From contig JAFAYI010000017.1 in NCBI GenBank assembly GCA_019240475.1, positions 1-64,000 of the forward strand: a stretch of DNA of 64,000 bases, given 5' to 3'. This document shows positions 53,078 to 60,972 of this stretch, one piece after another (position 1 is the first letter of the stretch; the number at the start of each line of letters is the position of its first letter). The translations under genes were made by a program, and so were the position numbers. The notes under the pieces were generated by a model that saw nothing but the letters and a program-made list of their open reading frames with translations, was not told the DNA's origin and did not search any database. The DNA comes from Acidobacteriaceae bacterium. Its GTDB lineage: Bacteria; Acidobacteriota; Terriglobia; Bryobacterales; Bryobacteraceae.

Positions 53078-53449
53078 TCAAACGTGGGGTGCTCCTTGTG
53101 GTTTCCTGAATCGACGCGGGATGAAGGTCCCGCAGTTGACCTTCGTCACCGCGCCAGGCCGAGCTTCGACCAGGGCGGATACAATAGCGCCGATGTACGG
53201 CTCTATCGTCGGCCAGTGATTCGTGCTGAGCAGGAGGACGGCGAAGGGCCGGCGCGACAGGTTCTGTTCGCGTTCCATCCGCTTGTCATTCGTGATGAAG
53301 GTTCGGAATCCTTTAGCTTCGATCGCGTCAAGCAGGCGACCGTTTGTAGTGCCCTTCAGTCCTAACTGGCGCACACTTTGAACGTCATAGCCCGCAAGGC
53401 GCGCTGCAATTTGTTCAGGAACGCCTTCGTCCAGAGCAACGGTGGTCAA
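53078..53449 (-). CDS. DUF5615 PIN-like toxin component
   Basis: 123 aa. The pattern VALDEGVPEQIAARLAGYDV, RLLDAIEAKGFRTFITNDKR then MEREQNL fits the DUF5615/PIN-like family, with acidic residues Asp7, Glu8 and the later ITNDKR aspartate as candidate metal ligands. Proteins of this type are predicted RNases in toxin-antitoxin pairs. Its ATG overlaps the antitoxin stop by 4 nt (ATGA), the usual order antitoxin then toxin. The C-terminal 25 residues are basic and poorly conserved-looking. Confidence 0.8.
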   Translation of the reverse strand: MTTVALDEGVPEQIAARLAGYDVQSVRQLGLKGTTNGRLLDAIEAKGFRTFITNDKRMEREQNLSRRPFAVLLLSTNHWPTIEPYIGAIVSALVEARPGAVTKVNCGTFIPRRFRKPQGAPHV

Positions 53450-53697
53450 GGTTGCAACTGGTGTTCGTGGGCGGCTTCATAGGCCAGCACAGTACGCAGA
53501 CCTTCGGGACCGGGGATCGTCGGGAAGGACTCCAGCGTAGCCTTAATCGCATCCTCATCGGACATTTCCTGCAGCTCGCGGTAAGCGTAGTAGCTCTCAA
53601 TCGCGTCCTCCACCGGCATGCGCGTGCCTTTGAATACAGGCTCGCCATGCATCACGTCCGCGTCGATACTGATGAGGGGACAGGCCGACCAATCCAC
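53446..53697 (-). CDS. DUF433 antitoxin-like protein
   Basis: 83 aa from a GTG. DUF433 signature: ISIDADVMHGEPVFKGTRMP then VEDAIESYYAYRELQEMSDE. This small winged-helix family is commonly the antitoxin of DUF5615 toxins, as here. The start at 53697 has no strong ribosome site. Confidence 0.85.
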   Translation of the reverse strand: MDWSACPLISIDADVMHGEPVFKGTRMPVEDAIESYYAYRELQEMSDEDAIKATLESFPTIPGPEGLRTVLAYEAAHEHQLQP

Positions 53698-53739
53698 GCC
53701 TTCATTTTAGCGACTTGCATCATCTCCTCAAAACATCAG

Positions 53740-53848
53740 CAACCGATAGTCGCCCCTCGGTGTCCTAGGGCGTACGCCTTTTTCTAAATCGGCATGGATG
53801 CGGTTCGTGACGCGAGTGTAAACGTTCTTGTTTTTCGGTGCTGGTCAT
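53740..53848 (-). pseudogene. Remnant of an ArdC-like antirestriction/ssDNA-binding gene
   Basis: A short frame with start MTSTEKQE (ATG at 53848, preceded by AAAAGGAAAAG) is followed after a +1 shift by NVYTRVTNRIHADLEKGVRP. This is the first helix of ArdC/DUF1738 proteins, which normally read xVYxRVTxxIIxxLExGVRPW. The reading fails within 40 codons. The gene is usually carried by conjugative plasmids and integrative elements. Confidence 0.55.
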
Positions 53849-53871
53849 TTGCTTTTCCTTTTGTTGGAAAT

Positions 53872-53891
53872 GGGGTTGAAACATCAACCCC
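53872..53891. repeat. Perfect hairpin GGGGTTGA-AACA-TCAACCCC in the ArdC-remnant leader
   Basis: Two 8-bp arms around a 4-nt loop, 24 nt upstream of the remnant's ATG. No T-run follows on either strand, so it is not a standard terminator. It may be a former operator or RNA leader structure. Confidence 0.45.
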
Positions 53892-54642
53892 TGCCGGATC
53901 GGCGAGGTCTGGGGGTAGCAAAGGACAAGGGTCAGCGTTCCTGGTTGCAGGAATTTTGGGGGGACCGCGAAAGGCGCGTGCGCCGCTTTTCGTTGGCGAA
54001 AATTCGTGGGGGAGCCAAAAGCCATCAGGCCGCGCCGTTGCCGCACGAGGGGCGAAGCCCATGAGGTTTAATTTAGGCGCTCAAGTGTTTCCGCATTATC
54101 GAAGCCACTGGAGCAACTCAGGAAAGTAAACGGTAGGCCGTCCCAATGGATCTATCCAGATTGGTGTGGACCGCACCCAAACTCTCTGATCATTTCGATG
54201 TGCCATTCAAACACACGAATTAAGTAGCAGGTTCATCGCAAGGCGACTTGATGGGAGTTTGGCGAGCCGCGATTGTCAAATCTACGCAATGGCGACTACG
54301 CATCAACTTGGATTCGTAACGTTGGGCCGTTGACGCGGATCTTTCCACGGCTATCCCACGCCGATTCGCATTCGCATCCGGGTTCCGAAACATCCGCCGA
54401 GAGCCTCATGGTTCCTAGAATCGGCACCTCCTTGCATGTCCAAGTAGGCGCAGAATCCCACAGTAACTGCCACATGCAACGGCCGCTGTTAAGTCGGAAG
54501 TCTTTTGACAAAAAATTGACAGTCTCGCAACAACGCCAAGCAAGCTTCCGATTGAAACTTAAGCGAGAGCGGGTAGCTGCGTTCTGCAAATCCGCACGGC
54601 AACGAGCCGGCCCGTCTCAGACCGAATCCAGAAGAGGGCTTT
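53892..54642. other. Gap without a supported gene
   Basis: No gene is supported. Two TTGACA hexamers (54505-54510 and 54516-54521) lie upstream of the next gene, but neither has a good -10 at the right spacing, so I do not call a promoter. Confidence 0.4.
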
Positions 54643-55935
54643 ATGAATATGACGATTGAAACACGGAAAATCGGCGCGAGGAGTAGCCAGAGCGCGCGTG
54701 GATTGCGATTGGGCGGGCTGGCGCTGGCGTGTCTGGCAGCGGTAAGCGGGGCGGCGGCGGCGCAGACGACGGAGGTGGTTCTCCATAACTTCTGCTCCCT
54801 GACGAATTGCGCAGACGGCGCCCAACCGTTGGGCGTGATCCGCGATTCGGAGGGCAACCTGTACGGCGGCACGCTTGCAGGCGGCGCGCATGGCAAGGGA
54901 GTTGTGTACAAATTGGCTCCATCCGGGCAGGAGACAGTGTTATACAACTTCTGCTCGCTGGGTGCAGACCTTTGCACGGACGGATGGGCCGCCAGCGTCT
55001 CGGTAATCGATTCCGAGGGCAACCTGTATGGAACCGCGGGTTTTGGCGGCGCACACAACGTTGGAGCTGTGTACGAACTGACTGACTCCGGGAACGAGAC
55101 GGTGCTTCACAGCTTCTGCTCGTTCACGAATTGCGCAGACGGGTCCGCCCCTGGTGGCGGCCTGATCCGCGATTCAGACGGTAACCTCTATGGCACCACC
55201 TTATACGGCGGCGCTAGCTCCAACGGCAGCGGCGTAACATCGGGCGCTGGAGTGCTTTACAAACTGACTGCCTCCGGGCAAGAGACGGTGCTACACAACT
55301 TCTGCTCGCTGGCGGACTGCGCCGATGGGGCACTCCCCTCAGGAAGCCTGGTCCTCGATTCGGAGGGCAACCTGTACGGCACCACCATAGACGGCGGCCC
55401 AAACGGCGGCGTATCGTCCGGCTCTGGAGTGGTATACAAAGTGGACACTTCCGGCAGCGAGACGGTGCTCTGCAGCTTTGGCTCGGCGAGTTGCCCTGAT
55501 GGGGCCAACCCCAATGGCGGCGTGATCCTCGATTCAGAGGGCAACCTATATGGCACCACGAGTAAAGGCGGCACTCACGGCAAGGGAGTTGTGTACAAAC
55601 TGGCTCCATCCGGGCAAGAGACGGTCCTATACAACTTCTGCTCGCTGACGAATTGCGCCGACGGCGAAAACCCTGGGCCCGTCATCCGCGATTCAGCAGG
55701 CAATCTATATGGCACAGCATCCAACGGCCCCAAACAGAACCCTGGCAACGGGCTGGTGTACGAACTGAGTACTTCCGGCAGCGAGACGGTGCTCTGCAGC
55801 TTTGGCTCGGCGAGTTGCCCTGATGGGGCCCACCCCGATGGCGGCGTGGTCATCGATTCAGAGGGCAACCTATATGGCGCCACGAGTAACGGCGGCGCAA
55901 AAGGCGGGGGCATCGTGTTCAAACTCGAGCGGTAG
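54643..55935 (+). CDS. Secreted GloVer-type tandem-repeat protein
   Basis: 430 aa. A signal peptide (GGLALACLAAVSGAAAAQ) precedes eight or so tandem repeats of about 45-55 residues. Consensus: ETVLxNFCSLTNCADGxxPxxG then VIxDSxGNLYGTTxxGGxxG and GVVYKLxxSG. This is the choice-of-anchor/GloVer repeat common in Acidobacteria and Verrucomicrobia. Each repeat has a Cys pair (FCSLTNCAD) likely forming a disulfide. The role is unknown; a surface or matrix protein is a guess. GAAGAGGG lies 9 nt before the ATG. DNA-level repeats show recent internal duplication. Confidence 0.85.
   Translation: MNMTIETRKIGARSSQSARGLRLGGLALACLAAVSGAAAAQTTEVVLHNFCSLTNCADGAQPLGVIRDSEGNLYGGTLAGGAHGKGVVYKLAPSGQETVLYNFCSLGADLCTDGWAASVSVIDSEGNLYGTAGFGGAHNVGAVYELTDSGNETVLHSFCSFTNCADGSAPGGGLIRDSDGNLYGTTLYGGASSNGSGVTSGAGVLYKLTASGQETVLHNFCSLADCADGALPSGSLVLDSEGNLYGTTIDGGPNGGVSSGSGVVYKVDTSGSETVLCSFGSASCPDGANPNGGVILDSEGNLYGTTSKGGTHGKGVVYKLAPSGQETVLYNFCSLTNCADGENPGPVIRDSAGNLYGTASNGPKQNPGNGLVYELSTSGSETVLCSFGSASCPDGAHPDGGVVIDSEGNLYGATSNGGAKGGGIVFKLER
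55447..55830 (+). repeat. Two exact 60-nt direct repeats, 324 nt apart, inside the GloVer gene
   Basis: Positions 55447-55506 and 55771-55830 are identical, both beginning ACTTCCGGCAGCGAGACGGT. The 324-nt distance equals 108 codons, two repeat units, so the gene likely grew by duplication or was homogenised recently. Confidence 0.85.
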
Positions 55936-56387
55936 CGCTTGCCCGTGACAACGCGCAACGCGAGCGTTATAGAGAGCTACTGGGGCCAGCTATTCACGAT
56001 ATGCGTCAGATTGATGCTGCAGGTCCCGGACGGTCGAACACTCGGAAAGTAGACGCCCAGCATAGCTCCGCCCTGGTCGGGATGTATTTACCGGCGCTCC
56101 GGCTTGTGGCTGAAATAACCGGGATATCGGATAGTGGCGGCCAGGTGTCGGTTTCTTCAGGTCGCTACTTTCTGAAAAGCGGACCTTTCAACCGCTGAGC
56201 AAATTTAGATCTACTTATAGGCGTGAGACATTGGGGAACACAAATTTTCGCAAACATCAGGTACGACACCCACTGGCCCATGGCTCCGATTTCAGGCCGT
56301 GATCGTTTGCCCGCAGCGCGGTGTCTCCAGGTTATTCCAGCAAACCCGCCATCATATCGAGTCATTCTTGCGGAAAAGAAAAGAGTC
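55936..56387. other. Intergenic region with no supported gene
   Basis: I find no start-coupled frame or RNA gene here. The ends of two convergent genes face this gap, and no intrinsic terminator hairpin with a T-run was seen. Confidence 0.4.
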
Positions 56388-57170
56388 TCACGTCCTATTT
56401 GAAATAAGAGCTGGCGTGATCCCCAGAGCCTTTCTGAACATGGAAATAAACGCGCTCGGCGCAGTGTAACCAGATTCAAGAGCCGCATGTGTTACCTTTG
56501 CGCCTTCCGCTAAGAGGCGCATCGCCTGCATGAGCCGAAGTTGCTGCCGCCATTTTCCAAAGCTCATACCGGCTTCCTCTTGAAAGAGTCTTTCGATCGA
56601 CCTTTTGCTCGCGCCGCCCACGCGGCAAAGCTCGGCGAGTGTCCGGCCATCACCGGGATGTTTCGTAAGTATGGCAGCGATCCGAACCAGCCTTGAATCT
56701 GACAAATGTGGAAGCTGCAACGGCACCGTCTGCACCGCCTCCAGCTGATAAAGAACTATCCCGATCAAGTAGTTTTGCCATCGCACAGTTCTCTTAAGCG
56801 CGGCAGAGGTGCAGGCATAAAGAATAAGCTCTTTGAGCAATGTAGAAACATTCACGACGCAACAGCCGTGTGGCAGTCGTTTGGCTAGCCCTGGTTTCAG
56901 ATACAGGGTCCGCATCGCCACCGAACCCGACATCGTGATTGTGTGGGAAACGTCGGCCGGTATCCAGACAGCACGTTGTGGCGGAACAACCCAGGTATCG
57001 GATTGAGTGCGAACGGTCATCACGCCGCGCGAGGCGTAGACCAGTTGATCCCGATCAAGGAAATGCAACGGGATGATGTGACCGGCTGGATAGTCGCGGG
57101 TGAGAGTTGTGATCGGTGACTTCTCGTCTTCCGAGCGGTCAAAAAGTCGACTTTTGCGCTCTTGCGACAT
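56388..57170 (-). CDS. AraC-family transcriptional regulator with cupin sensor domain
   Basis: 260 aa. The N-terminal half is a cupin-like domain (QLVYASRGVMTVRTQSDTWV then VPPQRAVWIPADVSHTI). The C-terminal 100 residues have two helix-turn-helix motifs, the first RTLAELCRVGGASKRSIERL then FQEEAGMSFGKW, the second HAALESGYTAPSAFISMFRK then ALGITPA. It controls unknown genes; the truncated esterase and PadR gene are upstream on other strands, so no obvious target is in the window. Confidence 0.9.
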   Translation of the reverse strand: MSQERKSRLFDRSEDEKSPITTLTRDYPAGHIIPLHFLDRDQLVYASRGVMTVRTQSDTWVVPPQRAVWIPADVSHTITMSGSVAMRTLYLKPGLAKRLPHGCCVVNVSTLLKELILYACTSAALKRTVRWQNYLIGIVLYQLEAVQTVPLQLPHLSDSRLVRIAAILTKHPGDGRTLAELCRVGGASKRSIERLFQEEAGMSFGKWRQQLRLMQAMRLLAEGAKVTHAALESGYTAPSAFISMFRKALGITPALISNRT

Positions 57171-57246
57171 TTGTTGTCACTTTATCGGAAGTGCCTAGAG
57201 GTGAGAATCGATATGCTGCGAAGTCGATCCGGGAAAGCGATCCCAG

Positions 57247-57525
57247 CTGGGCGCGCATCATGGGGAAGAGCTATTCTTCTTGAGCGACTCTTTTCCCATT
57301 GACTGGGAACACACAAGCGAAGACCAAAATTTAGGAAAGCTAATACGCGGCTATTGGGTCCAGTTCGTCAAAACCGGCAACCCTAATTTCGACAGAGTTC
57401 CGAATTGGCCTGCTTATAGTAAATCCTCAGAGTATTTCGAACTCGGCGAATACGTCGGCCCCCGCCCCGTCCCTCAATGCATCAGGGCGCTTGAATCCAT
57501 TATGCGGCGCATCGTGGCGAGCTAG
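57247..57525 (+). pseudogene. C-terminal fragment of a type-B carboxylesterase
   Basis: The frame reads LGAHHGEELFFL (region of the catalytic His of carboxylesterases), then LIRGYWVQFVKTGNPNF and VPNWPAYSKSSEYF. These are the last about 90 residues of a carboxylesterase of normally about 500. No matching upstream part exists in any frame, so it is a deletion remnant rather than a frameshift. It shares 4 nt with the end of the PadR gene. Confidence 0.7.
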
Positions 57526-57833
57526 TCCTCCTCAACGAGTTCATGAAATAGCTCTCGCACTTTGCTTTTTGATGCCGCTAAAGCTTTGCGCCCTAACCGG
57601 GTCGCTCGGTACACTCGCCGCAGCGATTTCCCGTTTCGCTGCTCGGTCGATCGCAGGTAGCCTTTCTTCTCAAGTCCTTGGAGCAGAGGATACAGACTCC
57701 CCGGACTGATCCGGTATCCGTGACGCGCCAACTCCTCAATGATTCCCAGACCGAAGATCGGACCCTCTACTGCGTGGTGCAGGACATGGAGCCGGATCAG
57801 GCCTGAATACAAGTCGCGATCAGCGGCGGCCAT
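57522..57833 (-). CDS. PadR-family transcriptional regulator
   Basis: 103 aa. The PadR winged helix is clear: RLHVLHHAVEGPIFGLGIIE then ELARHGYRISPGSLYPLLQG, and LEKKGYLRSTEQ, RRVYRATRLGRKAL. Short form without the long C-terminal coiled coil. Divergent from the MetA-like gene (79 nt between starts), so it probably controls that gene and itself. Confidence 0.9.
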   Translation of the reverse strand: MAAADRDLYSGLIRLHVLHHAVEGPIFGLGIIEELARHGYRISPGSLYPLLQGLEKKGYLRSTEQRNGKSLRRVYRATRLGRKALAASKSKVRELFHELVEED

Positions 57834-57912
57834 TCTAGCTCTGACTTCGATTTCGACATTAGATTACGCTCCATGATACTCTGAACCCGCAGGAGCACTC
57901 GTCAACCCGGCA

Positions 57913-58809
57913 ATGAAATTAAATCAGCGGATGTTCGATTGTACGGCGCCTAGGGTGTTTCTGCTCCTTCTGGTTGCAGCGTCCAGCCTATGGGCACAGG
58001 GGCCGCCGTTCCAAACGGACGATCCGGTCCCGGTCGATTTCCAGCATTACGAGTTTTATATTTTCGGAGCTATGGATGGGACGCCTGCGGAAATGGATTC
58101 CGTCGGTCCGGCGTTCGAATTTAACTGGGGCGCTATTCCCAGGGTGCAGCTACACGTCATCGCGCCCTGGGGCACCGTCAATCCCTCGAACAACCCGATC
58201 TACGCCCCCGGCGGAATTGGCCCCTCCGCCTTCGGCTACACCGATATGGAACTCGGCGCCAAGATCGCGTTCATCAAAGAATCAAAGTACATTCCCCAGA
58301 TCGGCACCTTTACGATGTTCGAAATGCCAACGGGTAACTACGACAAAGGTCTCGGTGTGGGAAAGGTGTGGTACAAAGTTCCCCTCTGGCTACAAAAGAA
58401 TTTCGGGCACTGGTTGCTCGACGGCGGCGGGGGCGCGGTCGTCGTTCCGCAAACCGGCTACCGAACCTTCCCTTACGGCGCATTCTTGTTGAAATACGGC
58501 TTCGGCGAACGCCTGGAACTTGGAGGCGAGATCTTTTCCCACGGGGCCGAAGGCTACGCCACACCCCAGACCCAGGCCTCCACGCTGATCGACTTCGGCG
58601 GTTACTATCACTTCAAGCATCACGAGGGCGAGCAGTTTTTGTTTTGCTACGGTCACTCCGTTCTCGGCCAGACCGAACAGTATGCATACATCGGCATGTA
58701 TTGGACATGGGGAAAAGATAAGAAGAAACCGGATTCAAGCGACCTCAGATTGCCGGAGCCGATGCACATACCAGGATCTCCGCCTATGAACGGAATGAGC
58801 TGGCAATGA
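57913..58809 (+). CDS. Outer-membrane MetA-pathway/transporter-like beta-barrel protein
   Basis: 298 aa with a signal peptide (RVFLLLLVAASSLWAQ). Alternating aromatic beta-strand pattern throughout; GPPFQTDDPVPVDFQHYEFY, FEFNWGAIPRVQLHVIAPWG and FGYTDMELGAKIAFI resemble the phenol-MetA-degradation or transporter group of outer-membrane barrels. No catalytic motif. Likely a porin-type channel for hydrophobic compounds. Two small membrane protein genes follow on the same strand (51 nt, then overlap), and the PadR regulator is divergent. Confidence 0.75.
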   Translation: MKLNQRMFDCTAPRVFLLLLVAASSLWAQGPPFQTDDPVPVDFQHYEFYIFGAMDGTPAEMDSVGPAFEFNWGAIPRVQLHVIAPWGTVNPSNNPIYAPGGIGPSAFGYTDMELGAKIAFIKESKYIPQIGTFTMFEMPTGNYDKGLGVGKVWYKVPLWLQKNFGHWLLDGGGGAVVVPQTGYRTFPYGAFLLKYGFGERLELGGEIFSHGAEGYATPQTQASTLIDFGGYYHFKHHEGEQFLFCYGHSVLGQTEQYAYIGMYWTWGKDKKKPDSSDLRLPEPMHIPGSPPMNGMSWQ

Positions 58810-58860
58810 CCCGCGGCTTGCAATGAGATGCAAGGCTGATCCGCGCGGAAAAGGCGGTAA

Positions 58861-59433
58861 ATGGAAATCACAACACGCGCTCTCTGGACAGTTATTCATG
58901 GCATATTATTCGGTGGGCTCTATCTATTCGCATGTTCCGGCGCACTGGTAGAGCTTTATCGGCTGACTGTCTCGCCCACTTCGCCCGAATCCACTCACGG
59001 GCACGACCGCTTCATGCACATTTACCTCATCACGATGGCTGTGCTTGCGTGGGCCGCTGTGCTCAGCGGAACTTATGCGATTTACCCCTGGTATCGCGCA
59101 ACGCCTCCGCCGGGAACAGTTAATCTCTCGATGTTTCCGCAACGCCTGCTGATGTCCAGCCCTGCGACAATCGGCTGGCACTCAGTGGGAATGGAGTGGA
59201 AGGAGCACGTCGCCTGGTTCGCTCCCATTTCAATCACAATGGTCGCGTTCGTGTTCATCAGGTATGGCCGCGATCTCAGGAATCATCGCCAACTTCGGTC
59301 TGCCGTGCTCGTGTTTGCCTTGGCTTCCCTTGTTGCCGCGGGCATAGCCGGCTTTTTCGGCGCGGAGATCGACGAGTACGCACCGGTTCGCGGCGGCAGC
59401 GCCATCCAATTGACGGCCGGAGAGGCAAAGTGA
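58861..59433 (+). CDS. Four-helix membrane protein, unrecognised
   Basis: 190 aa. Four hydrophobic segments, at about 10-32, 50-70, 115-135 and 140-160. Conserved-looking histidines lie at the helix edges (THGHDRFMHIYLITM, GWHSVGMEWKEHVAWF), a spacing that could bind heme or a metal, but no exact family motif is present. The stop overlaps the next gene's GTG (GTGA), so the two are a pair. Confidence 0.65.
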   Translation: MEITTRALWTVIHGILFGGLYLFACSGALVELYRLTVSPTSPESTHGHDRFMHIYLITMAVLAWAAVLSGTYAIYPWYRATPPPGTVNLSMFPQRLLMSSPATIGWHSVGMEWKEHVAWFAPISITMVAFVFIRYGRDLRNHRQLRSAVLVFALASLVAAGIAGFFGAEIDEYAPVRGGSAIQLTAGEAK

Positions 59434-59777
59434 AAAGGGCGTACAATGTCTCCCCACCTGACACTCCGCCCCTGACCAACGGCTGCGCAGTGGCCGCCAT
59501 TTTGTCGGCTGGCGCCGGCTGCTTTGTTCTGGCGCTCCTGGCCATCCTTGCAGATAACTCGGCCCTCGTTAGGCGCAGTCTTGTTTTTTACAAACCGACG
59601 GGCGTACTCTCAGGCGTAACCACTGTTGGCATTTTTGTGTGGCTTTTCACTTGGGGCATATTGGATTGGCGTTGGCGAAAAAAGACAGTTGCTGCAGGAC
59701 GTGTTAGCGCGATTGCCCTCACACTCCTGGTTCTGAGCCTGATCCTGACGTTCCCGCCCGTTAGCGACCTGTTCTGA
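59430..59777 (+). CDS. Small three-helix membrane protein, partner of the preceding gene
   Basis: 115 aa from a GTG that overlaps the stop of the previous gene by 4 nt. Three hydrophobic segments (about 18-42, 55-75, 85-108). The middle of the protein has VFYKPTGVLSGVTTVGIFVW then LFTWGILDWRWRKK. No catalytic residues are visible. The pair probably forms one membrane complex. Confidence 0.65.
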   Translation: MKRAYNVSPPDTPPLTNGCAVAAILSAGAGCFVLALLAILADNSALVRRSLVFYKPTGVLSGVTTVGIFVWLFTWGILDWRWRKKTVAAGRVSAIALTLLVLSLILTFPPVSDLF

Positions 59778-59795
59778 TATTGGCGAGGTTTAAAT

Positions 59796-59884
59796 TGGTG
59801 CTGGAGGTGGGGGTCGAACCCACATGTTCAGTGAAGAACGCGGGATTTTGAGTCCCGTGCGTCTGCCAGTTCCGCCACTCCAGC
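59796..59884 (-). tRNA. tRNA-Leu (CAA anticodon)
   Basis: On the minus strand the sequence starts GCTGGAGTGGCGGAAC and ends CTCCAGC-A-CCA. The acceptor stem pairs 7 of 7 and the CCA is encoded. The D-loop GGCAGACGC, the anticodon loop ACTCAAAAT (CAA), a long variable arm (CGTTCTTCACTGAACATG) and T-loop GGTTCGACCCC are all present. The long variable arm fits Leu. Confidence 0.96.
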
Positions 59885-59954
59885 AACGACCGAAAAACAA
59901 CCTGAGTATATCAACGGCTCGCGGCGAAAGGCAGTGCTCCGAAGGAGAGCGATT

Positions 59955-60578
59955 CTAAAAACCGGCGCGCTCAAAATCGGTCGTCGACTGCCAGCTCGCC
60001 AGGCCTGGAAGCCGCACACCGAAATACGATTCGATTTCTTGCTGTGTACCGGGGATGTAAGCCCCCTCCCAGTTCCTCACCACGCGTCCCGACTTGCTGA
60101 CTAAAAGAGTTTCCGGTGTACCAGTGAGTTTCAAGGTCTTGCGAATATCGGCCCCGTCATCGGTAAAGACCGGAGCTTCATGGTGGGCTGCCAAGAGGTA
60201 TTTAGGCAGTCCGTCCACGTCGGGGGTGTAGCTAACCACGCGATACTCGCGGCCCACGCGCGCGGCAAGGGCAGCGAAGTTGGCCGCATTTTTCTGACAC
60301 CACCGGCAGTTCGGACTGAAGTAATAGATGAGAGTGCCTTTGGGCGCGTCACTGTACCGGATTTGTTCTATAACGTCACTCGCGCCGGGAATTACCTCGC
60401 GGGCGCGGAACTCGGGGACCGCCTCACCGACGGCCAAGCCATGCATCTGCAGGACGGCAGGCCGCGAGCGCTTAAGCTGCCATGCAAGCAGCACGTTGAG
60501 CGCGAGAGAAGCGGCCAAGATAACTGCAAGACCCTCGTTTCTCAATGGATTGATCAGGCTGAGAATCTTTGACCGCAT
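59955..60578 (-). CDS. Membrane-anchored TlpA-like thioredoxin
   Basis: 207 aa. One membrane segment (about 17-36) then a thioredoxin-like domain with the redox motif SPNCRWCQKNAANF (Cys91 and Cys94) and cis-Pro region TGTPETLLV. It should act in the periplasm, in cytochrome c maturation or disulfide handling. A small secreted protein with six cysteines is encoded 59 nt upstream on the same strand, and cytochrome genes of Alternative Complex III are near. Confidence 0.85.
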   Translation of the reverse strand: MRSKILSLINPLRNEGLAVILAASLALNVLLAWQLKRSRPAVLQMHGLAVGEAVPEFRAREVIPGASDVIEQIRYSDAPKGTLIYYFSPNCRWCQKNAANFAALAARVGREYRVVSYTPDVDGLPKYLLAAHHEAPVFTDDGADIRKTLKLTGTPETLLVSKSGRVVRNWEGAYIPGTQQEIESYFGVRLPGLASWQSTTDFERAGF

Positions 60579-60637
60579 ATCTCTCGCGCAACTAACATCG
60601 GCCGGCTACGTCACAGAGCTGTCCGGCGCGCGCACCG

Positions 60638-60850
60638 TTACTCCTTGACGCACTCGGCGCCGTTCAGCCCAGGTTGTGGGTCGAAGCAAGCGCCCTCGCA
60701 GAGATATCCCTTTTGGCACGGGACTCTCGATCCACATATGCACGCGGCCGCGTGTGCCCGGGCCTGCGGGGGCGCCGCGAGGGTCCAAGCCACGAAGCCG
60801 AATACTGGTAAAGAGCAGCAGCAGAGCAAATACCTTAATTTGCGCGACAT
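60638..60850 (-). CDS. Secreted six-cysteine mini-protein
   Basis: 70 aa. GGAGG (60859-60863) lies 8 nt before the ATG. Signal peptide: RKLRYLLCCCSLPVFGFVAW, cleavage probably after ARA (residue 32). The mature part has about 38 residues with Cys37, 39, 45, 51, 55 and 67, arranged CICGSRVPCQKGYLCEGACF then GLNGAECVKE. Three disulfides are likely. The codons and ribosome site argue for a real gene. Family unknown; it could be a signalling or defence peptide, or a substrate of the TlpA-like protein encoded downstream. Confidence 0.7.
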   Translation of the reverse strand: MSRKLRYLLCCCSLPVFGFVAWTLAAPPQARAHAAACICGSRVPCQKGYLCEGACFDPQPGLNGAECVKE

Positions 60851-60972
60851 TTAAGCCACCTCCAGTGCATTTACAACAAAGGCGGATGCCTTCCAGGGTG
60901 AGCATAAATCCAGAGGCGATTGTAGTCAATCGATTTTTGTAGATCTGCCAAGAATTCAGAATACTTGCGCAT

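Noticed and set aside
53952..53985. Imperfect hairpin around GGCGCGTGCGCC
   Set aside because: It has no T-run and no recombination-site features, so I could not support an attC site or terminator.
53765..54062. Several short minus-strand frames upstream of the ArdC remnant
   Set aside because: They are proline-rich and lack family similarity. Only the start near 53848 resembles a known protein.
59796..59884. tRNA-Leu as the insertion site of the accessory region
   Set aside because: No duplicated 3' tRNA end was found between 49 and 58 kb, and about 6 kb of other genes lie between.
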